A DNA stretch of 64,000 nt from an uncultured Arachnia sp. (GTDB lineage Bacteria; Actinomycetota; Actinomycetes; Propionibacteriales; Propionibacteriaceae): NCBI GenBank assembly GCA_947493705.1, contig CANLSH010000017.1, positions 1 through 64,000 of the forward strand, written 5' to 3'. Positions 24,183 through 32,810 of the stretch are shown here, in pieces. A program made the position numbers and the translations under genes. The notes under the pieces were generated by a model. The model did no database searches. It worked only from the letters and a program-made list of their open reading frames with translations, and was not told the DNA's origin. Position 1 is the first letter of the stretch. Each line of letters opens with the position of its first letter.

Positions 24183-25349
24183 TCAGGCGAGACGGCCGGC
24201 GCCCGGGGCCGGGGTGGCGGTGAACCATTCGGGGGTCCGATGCCCGGCTGCAGCGAAGGCTTCGGCGATCTGTTGGGCGATCCCCTCGCCGTCACCCGTG
24301 TGACACAGTGCGATGATGCAGCCACCAAAACCGCCCCCGGTCATGCGTGCCCCCAACGCGCCGGCGCCACGAGCTGTGTCCACGGCCAGATCCACCGTGT
24401 CGACGGTGATCTCATAGTCGTCGCGCATCGAGGCGTGCGAAGCATCCAGCAGTGGAGCGAGGTCTGCCAGGCGACCGTCTCGCGCCACTTCGTAGGCCTC
24501 CAGGGTGCGTGAGTTCTCAGTCACGACGTGACGGACGCGCTTGCGCATCACATCATCCTCCAGGCGAGAGAGGGCGTCATCGAGATCGGTGATGTCACGC
24601 AGCGCGGGGATCCCCAGGATGGCGGCTGCCTCCTCACAGGACTGTCTCCGGGCGCCGTACTCACCGTCCACATGGCTGTGGGGGGTCTTGGTGTCCAGGA
24701 CGAGCATCTCGAAGCCCTGTTCTGCCATGGGAAGTGGGACGTGGACGCCTTCGAGGGAACGACAGTCGAGAAAGAAGCCGGAATCCTCCTGACACAGAGT
24801 GCTGGCGGCCTGGTCGAGCAGACCCGTGGGGGCGCCCACGTAACTGTTCTCCGCCAATCGTGCAATCTTGGCCCGGTCCATGGGTTCGATGTCGAGGTGG
24901 TACAGGTCGCACATGGCCGCCACCACAGCGCACTCGATGGCGGCCGAACTGGACAACCCGGCGCCCAGTGGAACATCGGAGGACAGAACGAGGGTGGCGG
25001 AACCCACTGGGTGCCCGGACATCTGGAGGGCCCACACGACACCGGCCAGGTAGCCGGACCATCCTCCCGTGCCCGGAGCGAGACCCGAGAGGGGAATCTC
25101 CACGCGTTCCTGAAGCTCCAGCGAGTACATCACCAGGAGATCGTCCTCACGGCGACCCGCGGCCACGACAGCCTTCTTCTCCAGCGCGAAGGGCAGCACG
25201 AAACCATCGTTGTAGTCGGTGTGCTCACCGATGAGGTTCACCCTCCCGGGGCCGAACCACAGTCCCTCGGGCTGTGCTCCAGCCATTTCGGCGTATGTCA
25301 CACGCAGCAGATCGGTGCGCTTTCCGGAGCTTGTCGAAGGGTCAAGCAT
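24183..25349 (-). CDS. galK: Galactokinase
   Basis: GHMP kinase that phosphorylates galactose at C1 in the Leloir pathway; 388 residues. The sugar-binding signature GRVNLIGEHTDYNDG, the ATP loop PLGAGLSSSAAIE and the third motif RMTGGGFGGC are present. The galT and galE genes are not adjacent. The first 13 codons (MLDPSTSSGKRTD) lie over a REP-like sequence, so the true start may be later, for example near VTYAEMAG; downstream ATG or GTG codons there would still keep the signature. It follows kgd on the same strand, 16 bp between stop and start. Confidence 0.93.
   Translation of the reverse strand: MLDPSTSSGKRTDLLRVTYAEMAGAQPEGLWFGPGRVNLIGEHTDYNDGFVLPFALEKKAVVAAGRREDDLLVMYSLELQERVEIPLSGLAPGTGGWSGYLAGVVWALQMSGHPVGSATLVLSSDVPLGAGLSSSAAIECAVVAAMCDLYHLDIEPMDRAKIARLAENSYVGAPTGLLDQAASTLCQEDSGFFLDCRSLEGVHVPLPMAEQGFEMLVLDTKTPHSHVDGEYGARRQSCEEAAAILGIPALRDITDLDDALSRLEDDVMRKRVRHVVTENSRTLEAYEVARDGRLADLAPLLDASHASMRDDYEITVDTVDLAVDTARGAGALGARMTGGGFGGCIIALCHTGDGEGIAQQIAEAFAAAGHRTPEWFTATPAPGAGRLA
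25322..25341 (-). repeat. REP-like unit at the 5' end of galK
   Basis: The sequence CCCTTCGACAAGCTCCGGAA on the minus strand resembles repetitive extragenic palindrome units (CCTTCGACAAGCTCAGG) that I know from several high-GC genomes. Only a single unit is present in this window, so identity as a repeat depends on counting it genome-wide. Confidence 0.4.
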
Positions 25350-25365
25350 TGCAATCTCGCTTCTC

Positions 25366-28300
25366 TCAGTTGCCGAAGGCGGCGTCGAGCACTTCGGCAG
25401 ACTGGGCCAGGTGCACCTTGTGGGATCCGACGGACGGAGCTGATGCCCACGGCCGCGCGACGCGCTTCATGCTCAGTTTGATGTCGGAGTGGTGCGCCAC
25501 GGAGTTCGGTAGATGGACCGAGATGAAGGGCCACGGACCCTGGTTCGCGGGCTCGTCCTGGACGAATCGGATGTCGGTGACATCGCCGTAGCGGCCAAGA
25601 ATCTCCGCGACCGCTTCGCCCGGCAGCGGGTAGAGGCGTTCCAGGGAGATGATCGCGACCTTGCCGTCGAGTTCGCGCTTTGCACGCTCTGCGACGAGTT
25701 CCCACCGGATCTTGCCGGAGCAGAGCAGCAGCTTTTCCACCTTCGACGGGTCCTCGATGCTCGGATCATCGATTGCCGGGCGCCACTGTCCAGAGGTGAA
25801 CTCCTCGGGCGGGGACGCCGCCTGCTTGCTGCGCAGCATGGATTTGGGCGTCGCGATGACCACCGGGCGGTGGAAGTTCACATAGGCATGCTGACGCAGC
25901 AGATGGAAGTAGCTGGCGGCGGTGGAGGGCTGGCACACCGCCAGTGCGTTTTCGGCGCACAGCTGCAGCCATCGTTCGATGCGTGCTGAGCTGTGGTCCG
26001 GGCCCTGACCCTCGTAACCGTGGGGCAACAGGAGTACGACGCCGGACTTCTGGGTCCACTTCGCCTGTCCCGAGGCGACGAACTCATCCGAGATGATCTG
26101 TGCGCCGTTCACGAAGTCACCGAACTGGGCCTCCCACAGCACCAGTGCATCCGGCCGGGCGACGGAGTAGCCGTACTCGAAGCCCAACGCTGCATACTCG
26201 CTGAGGAGTGAGTCCCAGATCTCGAAGGTGGCCTGATCCTCGGAGAGGTGCTTCAACGGCACCCATGCTTCGCCGGAGACCCGGTCCACGATCGCTGCGA
26301 AGCGTTGCGAGAACGTGCCGCGACGCGAATCCTGGCCAGCGAGCCGCACCGGGCGGTTCTCCAGTACCAGTGAACCGAACGCGAGAATTTCCGCGGTCGC
26401 CCAGTCGATGGGGCCGTTGAGGATGGCCTCGGCGCGACGCTCCAGCTGCGGCATCACCTTCGGGTGGCCCGTGAAACCTTCCGGTAGTTCGGTGTGGACC
26501 CGGGAGATGAGCTCCATGGCTTCAGGCGTGATCTCGGTCAGGCGCTGCTCAGGCTTGGTGGGGTAGTACGGCACGCGGCGGTACTCATCGTCGACCTGGT
26601 TGGAGTCCTTTGCGTCCCGGACCTCGCGGAACACGTGCTCAAGGCGGCTCCGAAAGCGGTTCATGACGTCCTCGGCGTCGGCCATCGAGATGTCGCCGCG
26701 ACCAATCAGCGATTCGGTGTAGAGACGACGCACGGAGCGCTTCTGCTCAATCAGGTCATACATCCGGGGCTGCGTGAAACTTGGGTCATCGCCCTCGTTG
26801 TGGCCACGACGCCGGTAGCAGACCAGGTCGATGACCACGTCCCGGCCGAACTCCTGCCGGTAGGCGAAGGCCAGGCGTGCGGCCCGAATGCAGGAGTCCG
26901 GATCATCCCCGTTGACGTGCAGGACCGGTGCCGCGATGGACTTGGCCACGTCAGTGCAGTACTGCGACGAGCGACTTTCCGCGGGGGCGGTGGTGAAGCC
27001 CACCTGGTTGTTCACGACGATGTGGATGGTGCCGCCCGTCTTGTAGCCACGGATCTGGCTCATCTGCAACGTCTCGAAGACGACGCCCTGGCCGGCGAAG
27101 GAGGCGTCGCCGTGCAGGAGGAGCGGGAGCACTGGGTAGTCATCGCCGCCCAGCACGTCCTGCTTGGCGCGTGCGATCCCTTCAACCACCGGGTTGACGG
27201 CTTCGAGGTGTGAGGGGTTGGCAGCAACAGAGGTTTTGATGGTGGCGCCATTGGAAGCCACGAAGGAACCCTCGGAACCCAGGTGGTACTTGACATCACC
27301 GGTGCCACTGCGGATGTCCAGCGTTCCCTCAAACTCCTGGAAGATCTGCCCGTACTTCTTGCCCACGATGTTGGCCAGCACGTTCAATCGGCCACGGTGC
27401 GGCATCCCCATGCAGACCTCGTCGAGCGAGTCGTTGGCGGCCATCTGGCAGATCTCATCCAGAAGCACGATCAGCGATTCGCCACCCTCCAGCGAGAACC
27501 GCTTCTGGCCCACGAACTTTGTCTGCAGGAACGTCTCGAAGACCTCTGCCTCATTGAGCTTGTCCAGCGCATGCATGTGCTCCTCATGCGTCAGGGGCCT
27601 TCGGGGAACCTCAATGCGTTCCTGGAACCACTCTCTCTGTCGTGGATCCGTGATGTGCGTGTACTCGATGCCCACTGTGCGGCAGTAGGAGTCCTGCAGG
27701 ATTGACAGGATTTCCCGCAGGGACAGGAATGCCCGCTCTCTCGCAAAGAAGGTCCCGACGGCGAACTCGCGGTCCAGGTCCCAGATGCTGAGGCCATGGG
27801 TTTCCAGGCGAAGGTCCTCGTGGGCACGCTGTCGGTACTCCAGGGGGTCGATGTCGGCCACCAGATGTCCGAGTGAACGGTAGGCGTTGATCAGCTCCAG
27901 CACGCGGCCGGTTTTGCTGACCTGGTTGACCCGGTGGGCCGAGACATCCGAGGACCAACGCAGAGGTTCGTAAGGGATGCGCAGCGCCTTGAACACGTCG
28001 TCGTAGAAGCCGTCCTTCCCGAGCAACAGTTCGTGCATTTCCTTGAGGAACTCACCGGACTCGGCGCCCTGGATCACCCGGTGGTCATAGGTCGATGTCA
28101 GCGTCGTGGTCTTCGAGACACCAAGCTCGGTGACCCGGGACAGGGAGGTGCCCTGGAACTCGGCGGGGTAGTCGATGGCGCCGACGCCGAGGATCAGGCC
28201 CTGACCGGTCATGAGCCGGGGCACGGAGTGATTGGTGCCGATGCCCCCGGGATTCGTGATGGAAGCCGTCGTGCCAGCGAAGTCATCAATGGTCAGAGCC

Positions 28301-29142
28301 CCGCTTCGCGCACGGGTGATCAGTGCTTCGTAGGCGGCCCAGAACTGGGCGAAGTTCAGAGATTCACAGCCCTTGATGCAGGGCACGAGGAGCTGGCGGG
28401 AACCGTCGTCCTTCTTCAGGTCGATGGCGACGCCCAGATTGATCGAGGGATTCTTCATCAGGGTGGGTTTGCCGTCCACCACGTCGTAATTGTTGTTCAT
28501 GCCCGGCACGGACTTGATCGCCTGCACCATTGCGTAGGCAATGAGGTGGGTGAAGGAGACCTTGCCGCCCTTGGATGAGCGCAGGAAATTGTTGATCACG
28601 GTGCGCTGGTCGATGACGAGCTTCATGGGGATGGAGCGCACGGAGGTGGCCGTGGGGACCGTCAGCGACTCCTCCATGTTCTTGGCGGTGCGCATCGGGG
28701 CGCCCCGCAGACGCATGGCCTTGGGGGATTTGCTGCTTGGCTCCGGCCGAAGGGTGGGGTTGGGGGCGTTGGCCGACAGGCCGGTACCACTCTCGACTGT
28801 GGCAGACGGTTCCGTCGTGGGACGGACCGCAGACTCGGGCTTCTTCTTCGGGGCAGCTGCCGGAGTCGGCTTCTCGGACGGCTTCTCGGATGCGGGCTTT
28901 GAACCCTGCGTCGTCGGGGCTGTCTCCGTGCTCTTGGCTGGTGGTGTCTGTTTTTCGGGAGCGGGCTTCTTCGCAGGGGTGGTGTCCTGGACAGCCTCGT
29001 TGGAAGGGTTCGATGCCTCATCGGCGAAGAACTCCTGCCATGTCTCGTCGACGGAGGCAGGATCAGCCTCAAATGCCTCCCTCATCTCGTCGATCAACCA
29101 GGAGTTGGCGCCGAAGGATTCCCGTGATTCAGGTGATGACAT
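25366..29142 (-). CDS. kgd: Multifunctional 2-oxoglutarate metabolism enzyme (Kgd/SucA-type)
   Basis: Large actinobacterial enzyme of 1258 residues combining an E2-like succinyltransferase core with a thiamine-diphosphate E1 domain, giving 2-oxoglutarate decarboxylase and dehydrogenase activity in the TCA cycle. Order: short N-terminal helix (FGANSWLIDEMREAF), Pro/Lys/Thr-rich linker (about 40-140), acyltransferase core ending with STYDHRVIQGAESGEF (His354), then the E1 part with MPHRGRLNVLANI, HGDASFAGQG, RRRGHNEGDDPS and PHGYEGQGPDHSSAR. No lipoyl domain is present, as in mycobacterial Kgd. ATG 29142 matches the family N-terminus; GTG 29163 would add seven residues. Confidence 0.96.
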   Translation of the reverse strand: MSSPESRESFGANSWLIDEMREAFEADPASVDETWQEFFADEASNPSNEAVQDTTPAKKPAPEKQTPPAKSTETAPTTQGSKPASEKPSEKPTPAAAPKKKPESAVRPTTEPSATVESGTGLSANAPNPTLRPEPSSKSPKAMRLRGAPMRTAKNMEESLTVPTATSVRSIPMKLVIDQRTVINNFLRSSKGGKVSFTHLIAYAMVQAIKSVPGMNNNYDVVDGKPTLMKNPSINLGVAIDLKKDDGSRQLLVPCIKGCESLNFAQFWAAYEALITRARSGALTIDDFAGTTASITNPGGIGTNHSVPRLMTGQGLILGVGAIDYPAEFQGTSLSRVTELGVSKTTTLTSTYDHRVIQGAESGEFLKEMHELLLGKDGFYDDVFKALRIPYEPLRWSSDVSAHRVNQVSKTGRVLELINAYRSLGHLVADIDPLEYRQRAHEDLRLETHGLSIWDLDREFAVGTFFARERAFLSLREILSILQDSYCRTVGIEYTHITDPRQREWFQERIEVPRRPLTHEEHMHALDKLNEAEVFETFLQTKFVGQKRFSLEGGESLIVLLDEICQMAANDSLDEVCMGMPHRGRLNVLANIVGKKYGQIFQEFEGTLDIRSGTGDVKYHLGSEGSFVASNGATIKTSVAANPSHLEAVNPVVEGIARAKQDVLGGDDYPVLPLLLHGDASFAGQGVVFETLQMSQIRGYKTGGTIHIVVNNQVGFTTAPAESRSSQYCTDVAKSIAAPVLHVNGDDPDSCIRAARLAFAYRQEFGRDVVIDLVCYRRRGHNEGDDPSFTQPRMYDLIEQKRSVRRLYTESLIGRGDISMADAEDVMNRFRSRLEHVFREVRDAKDSNQVDDEYRRVPYYPTKPEQRLTEITPEAMELISRVHTELPEGFTGHPKVMPQLERRAEAILNGPIDWATAEILAFGSLVLENRPVRLAGQDSRRGTFSQRFAAIVDRVSGEAWVPLKHLSEDQATFEIWDSLLSEYAALGFEYGYSVARPDALVLWEAQFGDFVNGAQIISDEFVASGQAKWTQKSGVVLLLPHGYEGQGPDHSSARIERWLQLCAENALAVCQPSTAASYFHLLRQHAYVNFHRPVVIATPKSMLRSKQAASPPEEFTSGQWRPAIDDPSIEDPSKVEKLLLCSGKIRWELVAERAKRELDGKVAIISLERLYPLPGEAVAEILGRYGDVTDIRFVQDEPANQGPWPFISVHLPNSVAHHSDIKLSMKRVARPWASAPSVGSHKVHLAQSAEVLDAAFGN

Positions 29143-29217
29143 GTATGACAGTGGCCGGGCCACGATCCCCTCTGTGAGTCGGTAACACGCGGGCTGCTGT
29201 GCCCACGGGGAAGCCTA

Positions 29218-30618
29218 TCAAGGGTGGGCGTCGGCAGGACCGCTGCCACGCGGTGCAGCCAAGTTCTCCGAGCCCTGTGGATCACTGTGGGCGGTGAGTT
29301 CATCGCCGATACTGGTGGAGCCCCGTGGCAACGGGGATGAACTGGTGGCTCTCCAGGCCAGCAGGACCACCTGAACAGTGGTTCCCACGAGCAACAGATT
29401 GCGCAGGATGAGCATGGAGGTCTCCAGCGGCGCGCCATGGGGCATGCCCATGATCCCGTAGGTGCCCCATGGATAGGTGTACTGCGTGAGCGCGGCCACG
29501 ATGACCAGGGTCACGCTTGTCAGGCGGAGTGGCCCGCGAAGCCAATCGCTGGAGCGCGACATCACCAGGACAGCGTGAGGACCTGCGAGCCACAGGATGT
29601 ACTGGGGGGACAACGTCTTGTTCGCGACGATGGTGGCGAGCACGCTCGCCAGCACCACGAGCAGCATTGCCTCAAGCATCACCGGGGACTGTGAGCGGAA
29701 CCGGCGCCAAAGACGCCAGGACAGCACCAGCGTCAGCAGAATCCACCCCACCGTCAGCACGGTGGAGGCCTGGAGCAGTAGACCGACGCCGGGGCCCCGC
29801 AGCTCCAGTGCATTCCATTCCGAGAGGAAGACCGGCCATGCGTCGCTGTTGGTGAAGGTGCGCAGAAACATCAGGGGAGTGGCTGGCACGGATTCCATCT
29901 GCAGTCCTCGCCGGGACTGCCATACCAGGGGTGAGATGGAGCGAGTCCACCCACCGACGATCAGCGAGGACATGCCCAGAGCTATGCCTGCCACGAGGAA
30001 ACCCACGAGCCGGGCCTGCCCGGCGCCGCGGCGCAGTGGGTGGGGTGTCAGCAGGGGTAGAGCCAGTATGGCGGGCCACAGCTTCACGGCCGCACCAGCG
30101 GCCACGAGAGCACCGGCCAAGTGGGGCCGTGCCATCAGCAGCATGCACGCCCAAGCCACCAGAGCAGCCGGGATCAGATCAAACCTGAAGTACATGATGG
30201 GCCCGCATGCCCCCGTGAAAAGAATCCAGACCAGTGCCCCTTTCGCGTTGTGACGGCGAAACAGACTCGCGGCAACCACGGCGTCCAACAGCAGCATGAG
30301 TCCTGCGAACCACTGAAAATATTCCTGAAAACCCTTGGCGAGCCAGTAGATCCCCTGCAACAGCCACTGGGCCGGAAGCGGGTATTCAGCCATGATGCCC
30401 AGCCCCTCGTCGGCTTCGACGCACTCTGCGCTGCCCTCGCCGAGTCCCACGTCCAGGCACCACGTGTAGTAGCTGTAGTAGGAGATGTCATTGGCCACGA
30501 AGTTCGCGGCGGGCTGGAGCCAGAACCAGATGTTCAGCGCGCGAACGGCGACGAAGATCAGGATGAGCAACAGCCCTGTATTGAGGGGATTGCGCCAGAA
30601 GGCTGTTGCTCCATCCAT
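29218..30618 (-). CDS. GT87-like (DUF2029) polyprenol-phosphate sugar glycosyltransferase
   Basis: Polytopic membrane protein of 466 residues with about ten hydrophobic segments. After the first helix comes an extracellular loop with NDISYYSYYTW, the acidic loop expected in GT-C enzymes that use polyprenol-phosphate sugars. The C-terminal 40 residues are soluble and low in complexity. Actinobacterial members of this family transfer mannose or arabinose to cell-envelope lipoglycans; the sugar here is unknown. ATG 30618 follows directly upstream hydrophobic start MDGATAFWRN; the open frame continues further up through the tRNA-Arg gene, which cannot be coding. Confidence 0.78.
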   Translation of the reverse strand: MDGATAFWRNPLNTGLLLILIFVAVRALNIWFWLQPAANFVANDISYYSYYTWCLDVGLGEGSAECVEADEGLGIMAEYPLPAQWLLQGIYWLAKGFQEYFQWFAGLMLLLDAVVAASLFRRHNAKGALVWILFTGACGPIMYFRFDLIPAALVAWACMLLMARPHLAGALVAAGAAVKLWPAILALPLLTPHPLRRGAGQARLVGFLVAGIALGMSSLIVGGWTRSISPLVWQSRRGLQMESVPATPLMFLRTFTNSDAWPVFLSEWNALELRGPGVGLLLQASTVLTVGWILLTLVLSWRLWRRFRSQSPVMLEAMLLVVLASVLATIVANKTLSPQYILWLAGPHAVLVMSRSSDWLRGPLRLTSVTLVIVAALTQYTYPWGTYGIMGMPHGAPLETSMLILRNLLLVGTTVQVVLLAWRATSSSPLPRGSTSIGDELTAHSDPQGSENLAAPRGSGPADAHP

Positions 30619-30684
30619 GCGAGCCTCACTTTGGCATTGACTGGGCACATCACCTGCTGCGGTCCATGACTCACGAACCCTGTG

Positions 30685-30756
30685 CGCCCCCGGCAGGATT
30701 CGAACCTGCGCTCCCGCCTCCGGAGGGCGGTGCTCTATCCCCTGAGCTACGGGGGC
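30685..30756 (-). tRNA. tRNA-Arg (CCG)
   Basis: The reverse complement forms a cloverleaf with acceptor stem GCCCCCG/CGGGGGC, anticodon CCG in the loop CTCCGGA, and the T loop GGTTCGAATCC. It reads CGG arginine codons. CCA is not encoded. It lies between the GT87-type gene and a divergent lipoprotein gene. Confidence 0.96.
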
Positions 30757-30844
30757 CTGCTTCATGCAGCTGTCAGGCTGCACGCAAAGGTTAGCAAACA
30801 TCTCAACCCTCGGATCACCGGGCACATCGACTAGCGTGGTGCCC

Positions 30845-31354
30845 GTGCGTTGGATCGTCGGACTCGTGATGTCGTTGTTGGTGTCACCGCTGCTCGCGGG
30901 TTGCGTGGGTCGCCCGGATCCGGAGCCCGCAACCATGTCGACACAACCCCCTCCGTGGGCCGCACCCCGGGACGCCATCTCACATATCCGAGCGGCCGGT
31001 CTGCCCGAGCTGTCGCTGGATTCAGACTCGGATCCGTTCATTCTTGAGCTCATCGTCACCGTGGATGAACAACCGGTGCCACTCGCCCCATTCATCGGGA
31101 TCGACAGGCTGAGAGCTGTCCAGGCGCCCGTGCACACGCACGACGACAGTGGTGAGGTGTGGCTGGAGGGTGAGGGCAACCGGAGTGTGACGTTGGCTAA
31201 TTTCTTCATCCTGTGGGGCGTGCGCTTCGACGAGGCGTGCCTCGCGGACGCATGCTCCGGGGTGGTCGTCATCGCCGACGGCCGAAATGTTGAGGACCCT
31301 GCATCGCTTGTCCTGCGTGGCAACGATGTGGTGGAAGTTTCCGCCCAGTCCTGA
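30845..31354 (+). CDS. Lipoprotein with a THDxSGxVxxE domain, function unknown
   Basis: A 169-residue secreted protein. Signal sequence with lipobox LLAGC puts the lipid anchor on Cys20. A proline-rich linker follows, and then a compact domain containing VHTHDDSGEVWLEGEG and TLANFFILWGVRF. I have seen the pattern HTHD.SG...E plus a F..WG segment in other actinobacterial exported proteins of unknown role; the histidines and aspartates could bind metal. Start GTG 30845 is fixed by the signal peptide. It lies 52 bp upstream of lysA, where many Actinobacteria have argS. Confidence 0.72.
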   Translation: MRWIVGLVMSLLVSPLLAGCVGRPDPEPATMSTQPPPWAAPRDAISHIRAAGLPELSLDSDSDPFILELIVTVDEQPVPLAPFIGIDRLRAVQAPVHTHDDSGEVWLEGEGNRSVTLANFFILWGVRFDEACLADACSGVVVIADGRNVEDPASLVLRGNDVVEVSAQS

Positions 31355-31406
31355 GCCGGCGGACACTGCGGGGCGACGCTTGCTCCATCTGGCAGGCTTG
31401 TCCACC

Positions 31407-32810
31407 ATGACCCAGACGCACATCGCCGGTTCCATCCATGCGGATGCCTCGAATGCGGGTCCCCAGTGGTTGGAACTTCCGCAGGACCTCAACGTTCTTG
31501 AGCCGGCTCTGTGGCCCGACGGCGCACACCGGGACGAACGCGGCGCAATCGTCCTGTCCGGATCGGCCCTCACCGATGTCGTCGCCGAGCATGGAACTCC
31601 CGCCTACGTGCTGGACGAAGAAGACTTCCGCGCCCGCGCCGTCGCTTTCCGCGACGGATTCCCCGGCTGGAACGTGTACTACGCGGGCAAGGCATTGCTG
31701 ACGAAAACCGTGGCCCGCTGGGTGGCGGAGGAGGGTCTGAACCTTGATGTGACAACCATGGGCGAGATGGTCATTGCACTCGCTGGCGGGATGCCTGCCG
31801 CCAGGCTGGGACTGCATGGCAACAACAAGTCCGATGCGGAGCTTCGCTTCGCCCTGAAAGAGGGAGTGGGGCGAATCATCATCGATTCGTTCTCCGAGAT
31901 TGAACGACTTGAGGCCGCCTGCGCCGAACTGGATGTACGAGCAGCGGCGCTCGTGCGGGTAACCACGGGCGTCGAAGCCCACACGCACGAGTACATCGCC
32001 ACGGCGCATGAGGACCAGAAATTTGGGCTGTCGATCGCTGGGGGACATGCCCTGGCCGCCCTGGTTCGTTGCCACAGCTCCCGCCACATTGACCTCCAGG
32101 GAATCCACAGCCACATCGGATCCCAGATCTTTGAGACCCACGGCTTCGAGGTGGCCATCCGACGCACGATGCGCCTGGCTCACCAGTTCCGCACCGCCAC
32201 CGGTACGGAAATGCCTGAACTGGACCTGGGTGGTGGCTTCGGGATTGCCTACACCAGCGCCGACACACCCATGTCCACCGTCGAACTGGCTGCCGCTTTC
32301 GAAGAGATGATCCAACACGAGTGCCGGGGGTTTGGCCTGCAGAAGCCCCAACTCTCCATCGAGCCCGGCCGGGCCATCTGCGGGCCCGCCGGTGTCGCTG
32401 TCTACGAGGTGGGCACCGTCAAGGTGGTGGACATAGATGGCGGCCGCGCCCGGGTCTACGTCTCGGTGGACGGAGGCATGAGCGACAATATTCGTCCTGC
32501 CCTGTACGCGGCCGAGTACTCCTGCGTGCTGGCCAATCGGGTCTCGGAGGCCGAGCCAGTGCTGTGCCGGGTGGTCGGTAAGCACTGCGAGGGTGGCGAC
32601 ATCCTCATACGTTTCGTGTTCCTCCCCGGAGACATTCGCCCGGGTGACCTGATCGCCGTGCCCGGTTCGGGTGCCTACGCACGCTCGATGGCCAGTAACT
32701 ACAATCAGGTGCCGAGACCTCCCCTGCTCTCTGTCAGAGGGGGCTCGACGTCGGTGCTGTTGCGCCGGGAAACCTTGGACGATCTGATGCGTCTGGATGT
32801 GGGGGAATGA
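31407..32810 (+). CDS. lysA: Diaminopimelate decarboxylase
   Basis: PLP enzyme for the last step of lysine synthesis, meso-diaminopimelate to lysine; 467 residues, usual for Actinobacteria. The alanine-racemase-like barrel has the Schiff-base Lys95 in YYAGKALLTK, HSHIGSQIF and the phosphate-binding LGGGFGIAY; the C-terminal domain follows from about residue 300 with EPGRAICGPAG and SVDGGMSDN. It starts a probable lysA-hom-thrB operon drawing on the aspartate family pathway; hom overlaps it by four bases. Confidence 0.96.
   Translation: MTQTHIAGSIHADASNAGPQWLELPQDLNVLEPALWPDGAHRDERGAIVLSGSALTDVVAEHGTPAYVLDEEDFRARAVAFRDGFPGWNVYYAGKALLTKTVARWVAEEGLNLDVTTMGEMVIALAGGMPAARLGLHGNNKSDAELRFALKEGVGRIIIDSFSEIERLEAACAELDVRAAALVRVTTGVEAHTHEYIATAHEDQKFGLSIAGGHALAALVRCHSSRHIDLQGIHSHIGSQIFETHGFEVAIRRTMRLAHQFRTATGTEMPELDLGGGFGIAYTSADTPMSTVELAAAFEEMIQHECRGFGLQKPQLSIEPGRAICGPAGVAVYEVGTVKVVDIDGGRARVYVSVDGGMSDNIRPALYAAEYSCVLANRVSEAEPVLCRVVGKHCEGGDILIRFVFLPGDIRPGDLIAVPGSGAYARSMASNYNQVPRPPLLSVRGGSTSVLLRRETLDDLMRLDVGE

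Noticed and set aside
29218..31323. A single 701-codon minus-strand frame spanning the GT87-like gene and beyond
   Set aside because: The upstream part passes through the tRNA-Arg gene and antisense to the lipoprotein; hydrophobic start MDGATAFWRN at 30618 is a better beginning.
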